In this document: positions 16,520-25,744 of the stretch, one piece after another
How positions within the stretch are numbered: position 1 is the first letter of the stretch
Layout of the letters: every line of letters starts with the position of its first letter
Source of the DNA: Mycobacterium malmoense
GTDB taxonomy: Bacteria > Actinomycetota > Actinomycetes > Mycobacteriales > Mycobacteriaceae
Length of the DNA stretch: 64,000 nucleotides
Assembly: GCF_019645855.1 (NCBI RefSeq)
Contig: NZ_CP080999.1
Location: forward strand, 1,612,001 to 1,676,000
Direction of reading: 5' to 3'
Program-made: the position numbers and the translations under genes
The notes under the pieces: generated by a model
The model's database searches: none
Seen by the model: the letters and a program-made list of their open reading frames with translations, nothing else
What the model was told of the DNA's origin: nothing

Positions 16520-18760
16520 GTGGTGTCGCTGTCCGATCGGCTGGATTTCATCGTGGGCGCCAAGGCCGCCGATTCCCTCGACGAGGTGTTCGGCATCCGC
16601 ACCGTCGACGACCTGCTGCGCCACTACCCGCGCAGCTACACCGAGGGCGCGACCCGCCTGGGTACCGGCACCGAGCGGCCGGAAAAGGGTGAGCACGTCA
16701 CCATCGTCGACACCATCACCCATGTGGTGGAGCGGCCGATCAAGAAGCGGCCCAAAGACAAGATCTTGCTCGTCACCGTCGGCTCCGGCCGCCACAAGAT
16801 CACCGCCACGTTCTTCAACCCGCGCTTCATCAAGAGGGGGCTCGTCAAGGACGCGCGGGTGATGCTCTCCGGGGAAGTCGGTTACTTCAACGGCGTCATG
16901 CAGCTGACGCACCCCGACTTTCTCATCCTCGACTCGCCGGACGGAAAGAACCGCGGCAGCACCTCGCTGCGCAACATCGCCGACGCCTCGCAGGCCGTCA
17001 GCGGCGAATTATCGATGTCGGAGTTCGAACGTCGCTTTTTCCCGATCTATCCCGCCAGCGCGAAACTGCAGAGCTGGGACATCTACGCCTGCGTGCGCCA
17101 GGTGCTCGACGTCCTCGATCCGGTGACAGATCCGCTGCCCGCTGAGCTGCGCGCCAGGTTCGGCCTGATTCCCGAAGACGAGGCGCTGCGCGCCATCCAC
17201 CTCGCCGAGGACGAGCACGAACGCCGCCGTGCGCGTGAGCGATTGACGTTCGACGAGGCCGTCGGCCTGCAGTGGGCGCTGGTGGCGCGCCGCCACGGTG
17301 AGCTCTCGCAATCCGGGCCCCCGGCGCCGCTGCGGGACGACGGCCTCGCGTCGGAACTGTTGCGGCGGTTGCCATTCGAGCTGACGGCGGGACAACGCGA
17401 GGTGCTCGACGTGCTGTCCGACGGACTCGCGGCGAATCGCCCGATGAACCGCCTGCTGCAGGGTGAGGTGGGGTCCGGCAAGACGATCGTCGCGGTGCTG
17501 GCGATGCTGCAGATGGTCGACGCCGGCTACCAGTGCGCGCTTCTGGCGCCCACTGAAGTCCTTGCCGCACAACATCTTTTGTCGATCAGCACCGTGCTCG
17601 GCCCGTTGGCGATGGGGGGCCAGCTGGGTGGGGCCGAGGACTCCACCCGGGTGGCGCTGCTGAGTGGCTCCATGACGGCCGCGCAGAAAAAGCAGGTCCG
17701 CGCCGAGATCGCCAGCGGCCAGGTCGGCATCGTCATCGGCACCCACGCTCTGCTGCAGGGCTCGGTGGAATTCCACAACCTGGGCATGGTGGTGGTCGAC
17801 GAGCAGCACCGCTTCGGGGTCGAGCAGCGAGATCAATTGCGCGCCAAGGCCCGCGCCGGCATCACCCCGCACCTGCTGGTGATGACGGCCACGCCGATAC
17901 CGCGCACCGTCGCGCTGACCGTGTACGGCGACCTGGAGACCTCGACGCTGCGCGAACTCCCGCTCGGGCGACAGCCGATCACCACCAACGTGATCTTCGT
18001 GCACGACAAGCCCGCGTGGCTCGACCGCGCCTGGCGGCGCATCATCGAAGAGGTCGCCGCCGGCCGCCAGGCTTTTGTGGTGGCGCCGCGAATCGACGAG
18101 ACCGACCAGCCGGAAAAGGAAAAGGAAGAGTCGGAAGAAGGGGGGCGACCCGCCAGGCCGTCGGAAACCGCCGAGGGTCTTTTCGCGCGGCTGCATTCCG
18201 GTGAGCTGGCAAACCTGCGGCTGGGGCTCATGCACGGGCGGTTGCCCACCGACGAGAAGGACGACGCGATGGCCGCCTTCCGCGCGGGTCAAATCGACGT
18301 CCTGGTGTGCACCACCGTCATCGAGGTGGGCGTCGACGTCCCCAATGCCACGGTCATGCTCGTCATGGACGCCGACCGGTTCGGAATCAGCCAATTGCAT
18401 CAGCTGCGCGGGCGCATCGGCCGCGGCGAACATCCGAGCCTGTGCCTGCTGGCCAGCTGGGTTTCCCTCGGGTCGCAGGCCGGCCGCCGGCTGCGTGCCG
18501 TCGCCGAGACGATGGACGGCTTCGCCCTGGCCGACCTGGACCTCAAAGAACGCCGGGAAGGAGACGTGTTGGGCCGCAACCAGTCTGGCAGGGCGATCAC
18601 CCTGCGGCTGCTGTCGCTGGCCGAACACGGGACGTTCATCGAAGCCGCCCGCGACTTCTGCGTCCGGGCCTATGCCCGCGATCCCGCCGACCCCGGATTG
18701 GCTTTGCTGGCAGCGCGATTCACCGACACCGACCGGATCGAATACCTGGACAAGTCATGA
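16520..18760 (+). CDS. recG: ATP-dependent DNA helicase RecG
   Basis: 746 residues with a GTG start. After the N-terminal wedge (OB) domain, Walker A is GEVGSGKT at 315-322 and the DEAD-like box is DEQH at 427-430. HALLQ, TATPIPRT and the RecG-specific C-terminal QLHQLRGRIGRGEH are present. It remodels stalled forks and branched DNA. An insert of acidic and lysine-rich residues (DQPEKEKEESEEGG) lies between the helicase lobes. The stop overlaps the ATG of the next gene. Confidence 0.96.
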   Translation: MVSLSDRLDFIVGAKAADSLDEVFGIRTVDDLLRHYPRSYTEGATRLGTGTERPEKGEHVTIVDTITHVVERPIKKRPKDKILLVTVGSGRHKITATFFNPRFIKRGLVKDARVMLSGEVGYFNGVMQLTHPDFLILDSPDGKNRGSTSLRNIADASQAVSGELSMSEFERRFFPIYPASAKLQSWDIYACVRQVLDVLDPVTDPLPAELRARFGLIPEDEALRAIHLAEDEHERRRARERLTFDEAVGLQWALVARRHGELSQSGPPAPLRDDGLASELLRRLPFELTAGQREVLDVLSDGLAANRPMNRLLQGEVGSGKTIVAVLAMLQMVDAGYQCALLAPTEVLAAQHLLSISTVLGPLAMGGQLGGAEDSTRVALLSGSMTAAQKKQVRAEIASGQVGIVIGTHALLQGSVEFHNLGMVVVDEQHRFGVEQRDQLRAKARAGITPHLLVMTATPIPRTVALTVYGDLETSTLRELPLGRQPITTNVIFVHDKPAWLDRAWRRIIEEVAAGRQAFVVAPRIDETDQPEKEKEESEEGGRPARPSETAEGLFARLHSGELANLRLGLMHGRLPTDEKDDAMAAFRAGQIDVLVCTTVIEVGVDVPNATVMLVMDADRFGISQLHQLRGRIGRGEHPSLCLLASWVSLGSQAGRRLRAVAETMDGFALADLDLKERREGDVLGRNQSGRAITLRLLSLAEHGTFIEAARDFCVRAYARDPADPGLALLAARFTDTDRIEYLDKS

Positions 18761-19467
18761 ATCGCAAGCTGTTGCTGTGGTTGTCGGCGGTCGCGGTGCT
18801 CGCGGTGCTGGTCGCCTATCAGACGCTGGGATCGTCGGCGGCCAAGCACGCCGAAATCGCCGCCCGCGCCGACGTCCCCACGGTGCAGCCCGGTACCGAC
18901 GTGCTGGCGGGCGTCGCCGTGCTGCCGCAACGGGCCCACCGCTACGACTACCGCAGGCCGGCGTTCGGCGACGCCTGGGACGACGACAACGCCGCCCCGC
19001 TCGGGCACAACGGGTGTGACACCCGCGACGACATCCTCGACCGGGACCTCGTCGACAAGACCTATGTGTCGGTCAAGCGCTGCCCGAATGCGGTGGCCAC
19101 CGGCACCCTGCACGATCCGTACACCAACACCACCGTCGCCTTTCGGCGCGGCGCACATACCGGTGAGGCCGTTCAAATCGACCACATCGTTCCGCTCGCC
19201 TACGCCTGGGACATGGGCGCCTACGGCTGGCCGGGTCCCGAGCGGCTGCGTTTCGCCAACGACCCGGCCAACCTGCTGGCAGTCGAGGGGCAGGCCAATC
19301 AGGACAAGGGCGATTCCCCGCCCGGCCAGTGGATGCCGCCCAACACCGCGTTCGCCTGTCAGTACGCCATGCAGTTCATCGCCGTGCTGCGGGGCTACCG
19401 GTTGCCGGTGGACGAGGCCTCGGCGGGCGCACTGCGCCGGGCCGCGGCCACCTGCCCAACCGGCTGA
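18757..19467 (+). CDS. exported HNH-nuclease-like protein (DUF1524, Rv2972c type)
   Basis: 236 residues. Residues 4-24 form a hydrophobic N-terminal segment (signal peptide or anchor), so the protein is likely exported. The nuclease-like core is QIDHIVPLAYAWDMGA, followed by RFANDPANLLAVEGQANQDKGD, the His-x-Asn pattern of DUF1524/HNH proteins with the DH pair. Its ATG overlaps the recG stop by 4 bases (ATGA), so translation is coupled. Rv2972c is the M. tuberculosis equivalent; its role is not established. Confidence 0.85.
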   Translation: MNRKLLLWLSAVAVLAVLVAYQTLGSSAAKHAEIAARADVPTVQPGTDVLAGVAVLPQRAHRYDYRRPAFGDAWDDDNAAPLGHNGCDTRDDILDRDLVDKTYVSVKRCPNAVATGTLHDPYTNTTVAFRRGAHTGEAVQIDHIVPLAYAWDMGAYGWPGPERLRFANDPANLLAVEGQANQDKGDSPPGQWMPPNTAFACQYAMQFIAVLRGYRLPVDEASAGALRRAAATCPTG

Positions 19468-19710
19468 CGTGCAACGACTGCGGCACCGAGATCTTGCACC
19501 ACACCAAAAACCACGAAACCCCGCCGTACAACAACCCTGCAACTTCGGCCTAAACGGGCCTAAACGGGCCGTCATCTCCCTCTGCCTCCACGGTCGCGGG
19601 GGAAGTCCATAGGAACCCCGCAACCTCCCGCATCGAGAGCGTTGCGACGACCGTCTGAACCCGCCCAGCGCTGGTGTGGTTCTCACCTACGCCGGGCAGG
19701 GTTGTGGTGG
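19468..19710. other. non-coding junction between core genes and the array
   Basis: No credible gene. It contains a short tandem repeat TAAACGGGCC twice (about 19551-19570). On the plus strand a Cys-x-x-Cys-like fragment (CNDCGTEILHHTKN) runs past the HNH stop in another frame; it may be a relic of another gene but is too short to assign. This is the left boundary of the inserted array. Confidence 0.5.
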
Positions 19711-19740
19711 GATTTCGAAGTGCAAGAGACTCAGGATCAT
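19690..19740 (-). pseudogene. leftover 3' end of an A-type array gene
   Basis: Read on the minus strand, the sequence directly after the first array terminator encodes MILSLLHFEIPPQPCPA and a stop. MILSLLHF is a near-exact copy of the MILSVLHF C-terminus of the A proteins in units 1 and 5. There is no reading frame or ribosome site upstream because the terminator hairpin abuts it. It looks like the tail of a lost array unit fused to the edge by recombination. Confidence 0.65.
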
Positions 19741-19744
19741 TAAA

Positions 19745-19780
19745 CGATCGGCCCCCTTCTGAAGAAAAGGGGGCCGATCG
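19745..19780 (-). terminator. array terminator, unit 1
   Basis: CGATCGGCCCCCTT (19745-19758) pairs perfectly with AAGGGGGCCGATCG (19767-19780), a 14-bp stem with an 8-base loop. On the minus strand it is followed by TTTAATG. It lies 61 bases downstream of the unit 1 A gene. Confidence 0.8.
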
Positions 19781-19841
19781 CCGTTAGCGGGTCACCGGCT
19801 CGCAGCATCGGTGACCGCCGCCGGACTTAGAGCAGTGAGAT

Positions 19842-21083
19842 TCAGAAATGCAAAACGCTGAGGATCATTCCCGGCAGCACCGATGCAAGATCAGCGCCCA
19901 GGTGACCCGCAATGTTGGCGACATCGCCCGGCAGCACACCAGCAATATCGGCCGGCAGGACCGACAAGGCCGCCACGCTACTGAGATCAGTCACACTCGC
20001 GAAATTCGCCGACAAAGAGGCGGCGGCCGATGCCGCGCTGGCGGCATTGGCCGCGCTCGCCAGACCGGGCAGGCCGCCATAAGTCCGGAAGACATTGAGA
20101 ACGTTATCGACGATCTCGTTCGGAGACGGCCAACCATAGGTAGCCATGTTCAAGAATGTCGCCCAGGCCGCGGACAGACTGCCGCCGGCCAAGATGTCAG
20201 TCCCGCCGGTGATCGGAAGCGATCCTGCGACGAGATGGGGAGTCAGGTAGGTGAAGATCGGCAGAAGACCAGGGCCGTATAACGCGCTCAGCGCGTTGGG
20301 CTGCAGGAGGCCAGCATGGCCGCTGATACCGTTGATGAAGGCATTGGCTACCGCGCCTGGCGTATTGAGCAGGTTGAGCACCGCATCCGGCAGATCACCC
20401 GCAGCATACGCATCGTAGGCAGTTTGCAGACTATCACCAAGCGATTCACTAAAGCCGTTACCCAAACCGTTCAGCGCGTACTCACCAAGCGCCACGATGG
20501 TGCTGTTGGTGTCCGGGGGGGTGCCAAGGACAGCTTTGGTCACGTTCGCGAGATTCTGCGTCAGATCCACCGGGATTTGCAGAATACTTTCCATCGGCTG
20601 AAAAACGTCGTTGATTGGGCCATTAAAAAACGCGTCGGTTAGATCGCTTACCCCAGTCGTGATTTGGCCCGAATTTATCGCAGCGAGTCCAGCCGTCACC
20701 CCTGGCCAAAAGTCGAGTGAGTAGGTCGTTGAGGTGAAGTAATCGAGAGCACCATTTGCGGCGCTTTGGTACCCGCCGACGTACAGGCTCGCATACTGGA
20801 TCCAGTTCGCGGCTACCTGTTCCGCGATCAGCGGGCTGTAGGCGTTGAAAAGCGCCTCCAGATTTGTGCCCGCGGCCTGGAAAAGGTCGACCCACGTTTG
20901 AAGCGGGTTCACGGCGTAGTCGGTGCTGGCGAGTTGGACGGCGCGCTGCTCGATGGTGACGGCGCTGTGTTGGAGGTCTGCGGCGACGTCGTTGGAGACC
21001 GCCGGCGTTAGGGCGATCAGGCTGGCGCCGATGGCCGCGGCGCCCGCGGTAACGAGGGGCCGAAGGGCTGTGAGCTGTTGCAT
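19842..21083 (-). CDS. array A-family exported protein, unit 1
   Basis: 413 residues. A short N-terminus MQQLTALRPL precedes a hydrophobic segment (about 9-29, VTAGAAAIGASLIALTPAVS) that looks like a signal peptide or anchor. After it come the family landmarks NPLQTWVDLFQAAGTNL, ANWIQYASLYVGGYQ, GWPSPNEIVDNVLNVFRTYGG and an Ala/Leu-rich C-terminus ending MILSVLHF. There is no PE, PPE or known catalytic domain. An AAAGGA Shine-Dalgarno lies 8-9 bases before the ATG. It is the second gene of unit 1, 71 bases after the PGRS gene, and probably encodes a partner of that protein. Function unknown. Confidence 0.8.
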   Translation of the reverse strand: MQQLTALRPLVTAGAAAIGASLIALTPAVSNDVAADLQHSAVTIEQRAVQLASTDYAVNPLQTWVDLFQAAGTNLEALFNAYSPLIAEQVAANWIQYASLYVGGYQSAANGALDYFTSTTYSLDFWPGVTAGLAAINSGQITTGVSDLTDAFFNGPINDVFQPMESILQIPVDLTQNLANVTKAVLGTPPDTNSTIVALGEYALNGLGNGFSESLGDSLQTAYDAYAAGDLPDAVLNLLNTPGAVANAFINGISGHAGLLQPNALSALYGPGLLPIFTYLTPHLVAGSLPITGGTDILAGGSLSAAWATFLNMATYGWPSPNEIVDNVLNVFRTYGGLPGLASAANAASAASAAASLSANFASVTDLSSVAALSVLPADIAGVLPGDVANIAGHLGADLASVLPGMILSVLHF

Positions 21084-21154
21084 GCGCTTTGTTCCTTTGC
21101 TGTCTGTGGTCTGGGTAGTCGTGGGCGCGCGGAGGCCATTGCGCCCAAGGGGTT

Positions 21155-22471
21155 TTAGCCGTTGGCTCCAGGTATGCCGGCCGCACCGTTTTGGCCGAGG
21201 AATCCAGCGAGGCCGGCGGGACCACCCAAACCGCCCTTCAATTTGGCGTAGCCGGGGGTGGCGTTACCGCCATTGCCGCCATTACCACCGTTACCGGCCA
21301 GGAGCCCACTCAAACCGCCGGCACCACCCGAGTTGCCCCTGCCGTAAAAGATGGGGTTGAAGATGTTATTGGGGGCAGAACCACCCTGGCCGCCGTTGCC
21401 GACCAGCCAGGCGGCGTTACCGCCGGCACCGCCGACACCGCCGTAACCACCGGCGGCGTTGCTGGCGCCGCCAGCGCCGCCAGCACCACCGTTGCCGAAC
21501 AGCAAACCGCCAGCACCGCCAGCGCCGCCGGTGCCGCCCTGGCCGCCAGCGCCGACGACACCACCGGCGCCCCCAACACCACCGTTGCCCATCAGGATGC
21601 CGCCGGAGCCACCGGCACCGCCAGCGGTAAGGGTGCCGTCGCTGCTGAAGCTCGTGACGGTGGCGCCAGCGCCGCCCGCACCGCCGTTGCCGATTAGTCC
21701 GGCGGCACCGCCGACTCCACCGGCGGGGTTACTGGCGGTACCGGCCACACCGGTCCCGCCGTCACCGAATAGGAACCCGCCATCGTGGAGAGTGCCGTTG
21801 AGCCCGAGACTGCCTAACAACGAGGTGTTGGTGGGGACGACTCCGTTAACGCCGTTGCCGATCAGGTCGCGTCCGAACAGGTCGACGAACGGCGCATTGA
21901 TTACCCCATCCACTTGCTGTCCGAGCGGGCTGGCTATCCAGTCTTGGCCGCCTGTGTAAATCGCGGTATAGAAACTGTCGAACGCTCCGTATACGAGCTG
22001 GTTGAGCGCAGCTTGAGGAGACTCCGCGGCCGAGACGGCGGCGCTAAGCCCGTCGATGTTGAGGGCGGCAGCAGCGCTGGCATGCACACCCTCGAAGGCA
22101 CTGTTTAGTGCGCCGGCGTTGAAGGCGGCGACGCTGGCGTTAATGCTGTTGGTGATGCCTTCGAGCGCGACGGTGTGAATGCCGTCGAAAGCAGCCGCAC
22201 TCGCACCCGCGCTCAGGCCGTCCACAGCGGCCGTGGTGCCTGCATTAATGCCCTCTTGGGCAGCTGTGGTGGCAGCGGAGATTACCGGCTGGAGGAGGGG
22301 GTCGATGATCATGTCGAGCACGCCGGCACGGGCCGCAGGTGCGGTGGCGAGGGGGGTGATTGCGGCGCTCAGGAATGCGCCGGCGGCGGTGCTCATGCCG
22401 ATCACGCGACCGTGACGGCGTGCCTTGGCGGTGCGGTGGTTTCGCCGCATGCGGTGGTGTTTGCGTTTCAT
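21155..22471 (-). CDS. PE-less PGRS protein with signal peptide, unit 1
   Basis: 438 residues. The first 25 residues hold 11 Lys/Arg and 4 His and no acidic residue, with RRHGRVIG resembling a loose Tat motif. A hydrophobic core follows and an ARA cleavage site falls after residue 49. Residues 50-180 are Ala-rich helical repeats (EGINAG, FDGIHT, LEGITNS). GRDLIGNG at 200-207 matches the PE_PGRS anchor motif GRPLIGNG. From about 232 comes a Gly-Gly-Ala/Asn PGRS domain with LIGNGG, LMGNGG, LLFGNGG, WLVGNGG and LLAGNGG blocks. The start at 22471 has AAGGAAGG 7 bases upstream; the frame upstream is not conserved between copies. Confidence 0.85.
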   Translation of the reverse strand: MKRKHHRMRRNHRTAKARRHGRVIGMSTAAGAFLSAAITPLATAPAARAGVLDMIIDPLLQPVISAATTAAQEGINAGTTAAVDGLSAGASAAAFDGIHTVALEGITNSINASVAAFNAGALNSAFEGVHASAAAALNIDGLSAAVSAAESPQAALNQLVYGAFDSFYTAIYTGGQDWIASPLGQQVDGVINAPFVDLFGRDLIGNGVNGVVPTNTSLLGSLGLNGTLHDGGFLFGDGGTGVAGTASNPAGGVGGAAGLIGNGGAGGAGATVTSFSSDGTLTAGGAGGSGGILMGNGGVGGAGGVVGAGGQGGTGGAGGAGGLLFGNGGAGGAGGASNAAGGYGGVGGAGGNAAWLVGNGGQGGSAPNNIFNPIFYGRGNSGGAGGLSGLLAGNGGNGGNGGNATPGYAKLKGGLGGPAGLAGFLGQNGAAGIPGANG

Positions 22472-22640
22472 TTGCGAGCCTTCCTTGACCGACAACGGTG
22501 ACGATGGATCAAAAACATAGCTGAGAATTACATTGACAAAATCGTGGCAACACACCAGGAAATAAGCCCTCACGAGAGGTATTGGCAGCAAAACCCGGCC
22601 GCAATGAGAGCGAAATTAATGACCGACGCCGACCCCATCA
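22472..22640 (-). promoter_or_regulatory. conserved 5' leader of unit 1
   Basis: About 150 bases upstream of the PGRS start are nearly identical in all five units, including AAAACATAGCTGAGAATTAC, TTGACAAAATC and GCAAAACCCGGCC (plus-strand reading). This should hold the promoter and ribosome site of the two-gene unit. TATGTT on the minus strand is a possible -10, without a well-spaced -35. Confidence 0.55.
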
Positions 22641-22764
22641 CACCCCAGTCCCAAAAGGCCCCGATAATCACGGAACGATAATCGAAGCGGATTCGGTCGG
22701 GGTGTACCGGGCTGGACTGTGCTGTCTCAAAGGGTAAAAGCGTGTCAACACGCCAACCAATAAA

Positions 22765-22801
22765 CGATCGGCCCCCTTCTTTGAGAAAAGGGGGCCGATC
22801 G
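22765..22801 (-). terminator. array terminator, unit 2
   Basis: Same hairpin as in unit 1: CGATCGGCCCCC pairs with GGGGGCCGATCG. The loop reads TTCTTTGAGAAAA, so only the loop has changed. It lies 63 bases past the unit 2 A gene and ends that transcript before the unit 1 leader. Confidence 0.8.
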
Positions 22802-22863
22802 CCGTTAGCAGGTCACCGGCTCGCAGCATCGGCGACCGCCGCCGGACTCAGAAGCAGCAGGAC

Positions 22864-24162
22864 TCAGAACAACGAGGTGAGCACGTTGACCGCCAGTCTC
22901 CCGAGCTCGGGTGCCAGCGTCCCGGCGATGTTCGTCGCGATCGACGGGGCTATGCCGCTAATCTCAGTCGCCACCGACGGGGCAATCCCCGCGACATCGG
23001 CCGCCGCAGCCGAGGCCGCGCCACCCAGGCCACCCCCGCCGCCGAAGAACTCAAGGTAGCTCTGGAACACATTCAGTAAACCATCGACCCACATATTCGG
23101 GGTCGGCCAACCGGTGGTCACCTGGCTCGCCAATTGCGAGAACGCATTAGCCAGACTGCCACCTTCCAAAATATTGGGCGTGAGCACCGTGCCTGTCACC
23201 TGATTGTGAACAACAATGTCCGAGGCGAGTGTCTGGGGAATCCAGACCGCCAACGTGTTCAACAGGCCAGGTTTTGTCAGGAGGCTGGTGGGACTGAGGA
23301 TACCGGTGTTGCCGATCCCGCCGTTACCGTATCCATTGAGGATTGCCCCCGCGAGTAGCCCCGGGATATTGAGCAAATTGCTCACCCCCGCCGGCAGGTC
23401 ACCAGCGGCGAACCCGTCGTAAGCATTCTGAAAACCGGCGCCAAGGGCAGCGAAGATGCTGCTACTCACACCTACGGCAAAAAAGGCACCGAGCATTGAC
23501 AATATCGAGTCACTGAGCTCACTCGGCTCGTTAAATGCGAGGTTGCCAAGGGCCGCGAAGTTGGTCGACATGTAGGCGAGGATGGTCGGGATGGTTTCCA
23601 TCGGTTGGAATATGTTCGAAGCCGGCCCGTACCAGAACCCGTAAAGGCCCTCGGGGTCGAAGGCGTCGATGAAGTTACCTTGCTGAATGGCAGTGATCGC
23701 ATAGGTGAGGTTGTCGAAAACTGAATAACCGTTGCCTGCTCCATTCGCATTAGTGAAGAAGTTGTAGGCACCTTCGACGGCACCCTTGTACGCGTTCGCG
23801 AACGTGCCACCAACCGCGCCCGGCCCCGTCTGGCCGACGTAGATGCTCGCGTAGGTGATCCAGTTCGCGGCCAGCTGCTGGGCCAGCGGGAAGAAAATCG
23901 TGCCCCCGTGGCTCATGTTGCTTCCAATCGTTTGCAGGTTGGCGCCCGCTTGTTGGAAGACGTCGATCCAGGTTTGGATGGGGTTGACGACCCCGGGGTC
24001 GCTGCTCAGCAGCTCGACCGCGCGGTGCTGAGCGGCGGTGACACTGCGCTGGAGGTCGGAGGCTGCGTCGTTGGAGACTGCGGGGGTGAGGGCGATCAGG
24101 CTGGCGCCTAGTGCCGCGGCGCCCGCGGTGATGAGGGGTCGGAGGGCTGTTCGCTGGTGCAT
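22864..24162 (-). CDS. array A-family exported protein, unit 2 (divergent C-terminus)
   Basis: 432 residues beginning MHQRTALRPLITAGAAALGASLIALTPAVS, the family hydrophobic N-terminus. It keeps NPIQTWIDVFQQAGANLQTI, ANWITYASIYVG and GWPTPNMWVDGLLNVFQSY. The centre has a unique Gly/Asn-rich insertion (FTNANGAGNGYSVFDN). The C-terminus differs completely from the other copies: a GGGGGLGG run, then repeats of GIAPS(V/I)AT, ending VNVLTSLF. Its N-terminal and C-terminal parts therefore have different histories. Second gene of the unit, 73 bases after its PGRS partner. Confidence 0.8.
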   Translation of the reverse strand: MHQRTALRPLITAGAAALGASLIALTPAVSNDAASDLQRSVTAAQHRAVELLSSDPGVVNPIQTWIDVFQQAGANLQTIGSNMSHGGTIFFPLAQQLAANWITYASIYVGQTGPGAVGGTFANAYKGAVEGAYNFFTNANGAGNGYSVFDNLTYAITAIQQGNFIDAFDPEGLYGFWYGPASNIFQPMETIPTILAYMSTNFAALGNLAFNEPSELSDSILSMLGAFFAVGVSSSIFAALGAGFQNAYDGFAAGDLPAGVSNLLNIPGLLAGAILNGYGNGGIGNTGILSPTSLLTKPGLLNTLAVWIPQTLASDIVVHNQVTGTVLTPNILEGGSLANAFSQLASQVTTGWPTPNMWVDGLLNVFQSYLEFFGGGGGLGGAASAAAADVAGIAPSVATEISGIAPSIATNIAGTLAPELGRLAVNVLTSLF

Positions 24163-24235
24163 GGGTGTTGTTCCTTTGCTGTGTGTGGTCTAGGTAGTCG
24201 TGGGCGTGCAGAGGCCCACGACGTTCACAGGGGTA

Positions 24236-25543
24236 TTAGCCGTGGGTCCCATTTGTGCCGGCCGCACCGTTTTGGCCGAGGATCCCGGCGAGACCGCCGA
24301 GTCCCCCCTTGCCGCCGGCGTAGCCGTAGCCGGGGGTGGCGTTACCGCCGTTGCCGCCAACACCGCCATTGCCGGCCAGTAACCCGCTGAAACCGCCGGC
24401 ACCACCGGCACCGCCGCCCCCGTAAGCACCGCCGCCGCTAGGGGCGTTGGGGGCGGTGCCGCCAGCCCCGCCATTACCGACCAGCCAGGCCGCGTTACCG
24501 CCGGCACCGCCCTTACCGGTGTACCAACCGCCAGGGCCGGCATTGCCGCCGTTACCGCCGGCACCGCCGTTGCCGAACAGGATGCCGGCGGCACCGCCAG
24601 CGCCACCGACACCGTTACCGGCTGAACTGCTGGTGTAACCGAAGCCACCGACACCACCGGCACCCCCATTGCCCATCAAGATGCCGCCGACACCACCGAT
24701 ACCACCGGTGCCGCCTACGCCGCTGGCATTGCTGAAGCCGGCTCCGCCTGCGCCGCCGTTGCCGATCAGCCCGGCGGCCCCGCCGGCGAAACCGGTGTGG
24801 TGAGCGGCGGTGCCGGCCGCCCCAGTCCCGCCGTCGCCGAACAGGAACCCGCCGTCGGCGAGGCTGCCATTAGCGCCGATGCCGCCGATCGGCGAGGTGT
24901 TGGCGCCGGTGAAGCCGTTGACGCCGTTGCCGATCAGGTCGCGCCCGAACAGGGCGACGAACGGCCCGTTGATCACTTCGTCCACTTGCTGGCCGGTGGG
25001 GCTGGCAATCCATGCCTCACCAGCCCCGTGAATCCCGTTATAGAAACTGTCGAACGCGCCGTAGATGAGGTCATTAAGCGCGGCTCGAGGAGACTCTGCA
25101 GCAGAGACAGCAGCACTAAAACCACCAAGATCGACGGCTGCAGCGCTGGCATGCATACCCTCAAGGGCACTGTTTAGTGCGCCGGCATTAAAGGCGGCAA
25201 CACTGGCATTAATGCTATTAGTAATGCCCTCGAGCGCGGCCGAATGAATGCCGTCGAAAGCCGCCGCACCAGCACTCGCACCGGTGCTCACGCTGTCAAG
25301 GGCAAGCGTGCCGGCGTTGATGCCTTCTTGGGCGGCCGTGCTGGCGGCGGTGATCACGGGCTGGATGATGGGGTCGATGATCATGTCGAGCACCCCGGCG
25401 CGGGCAGCAGGTGCGGCGGCCATCGGGGTCATCGCGGCGCTCAGGAATGCGCCGGCGGCGGTGCCCACGCCGATCACACGATCGTGACGGCGTGCCTTGG
25501 CGGTGCGGTGGTTTCGCCGCATGCGGTGCTGTGTGCGTTTCAT
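24236..25543 (-). CDS. PE-less PGRS protein with signal peptide, unit 2
   Basis: 435 residues starting MKRTQHRMRRNHRTAKARRH, with a hydrophobic stretch and ARA cleavage site as in unit 1. The Ala-rich domain has a variant repeat series (EGINAG, ALDSVSTGASAG, FDGIHSA). It carries IHGAGEAWIASPTGQQVD before GRDLIGNG, an allele shared in part with unit 5, whereas units 1, 3 and 4 have IYTGGQDW. The PGRS domain keeps the same order of GNGG blocks and ends GQNGAAGTNGTHG. The start at 25543 is set by the ribosome site GGGAAGG; upstream frames differ between copies. Confidence 0.85.
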   Translation of the reverse strand: MKRTQHRMRRNHRTAKARRHDRVIGVGTAAGAFLSAAMTPMAAAPAARAGVLDMIIDPIIQPVITAASTAAQEGINAGTLALDSVSTGASAGAAAFDGIHSAALEGITNSINASVAAFNAGALNSALEGMHASAAAVDLGGFSAAVSAAESPRAALNDLIYGAFDSFYNGIHGAGEAWIASPTGQQVDEVINGPFVALFGRDLIGNGVNGFTGANTSPIGGIGANGSLADGGFLFGDGGTGAAGTAAHHTGFAGGAAGLIGNGGAGGAGFSNASGVGGTGGIGGVGGILMGNGGAGGVGGFGYTSSSAGNGVGGAGGAAGILFGNGGAGGNGGNAGPGGWYTGKGGAGGNAAWLVGNGGAGGTAPNAPSGGGAYGGGGAGGAGGFSGLLAGNGGVGGNGGNATPGYGYAGGKGGLGGLAGILGQNGAAGTNGTHG

Positions 25544-25710
25544 TTGCGAGCCTTCCCTGGACCGACAACGGTGACGATGGATCAAAAACATAGCTGAGAA
25601 TTACGTTGACAAAATCGTGGCAACACACCAGGAAATAAGCCCCCAGGATAGGTATTGGCAGCAAAACCCGGCCACAGTAAGAGCGAAATTATTATCTGAC
25701 GTTAACCCTG
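25544..25710 (-). promoter_or_regulatory. conserved 5' leader of unit 2
   Basis: Copy of the leader described for unit 1, with the same blocks and the same distance to the start codon apart from a one-base difference near the ribosome site (CCCTGG instead of CCTTG). That difference shifts the upstream reading frame and shows that the sequence is not translated. Confidence 0.55.
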
Positions 25711-25744
25711 TTACGGGAATTGCCCGACCGGATCCTCAGATTCA

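Noticed and set aside
19329..19553. 74-codon plus-strand frame with CNDCGTEILHH, considered as a zinc-ribbon gene
   Set aside because: Most of it overlaps the HNH gene in another frame and the unique part is too short to support a family.
21155..22591. 40-residue N-terminal extension of the unit 1 PGRS protein (MLPIPLVRAYFLVC...)
   Set aside because: The extension is in frame only in units 1 and 4; units 2, 3 and 5 have an indel. The ribosome site AAGGAAGG sits directly before MKRKHH in all copies.
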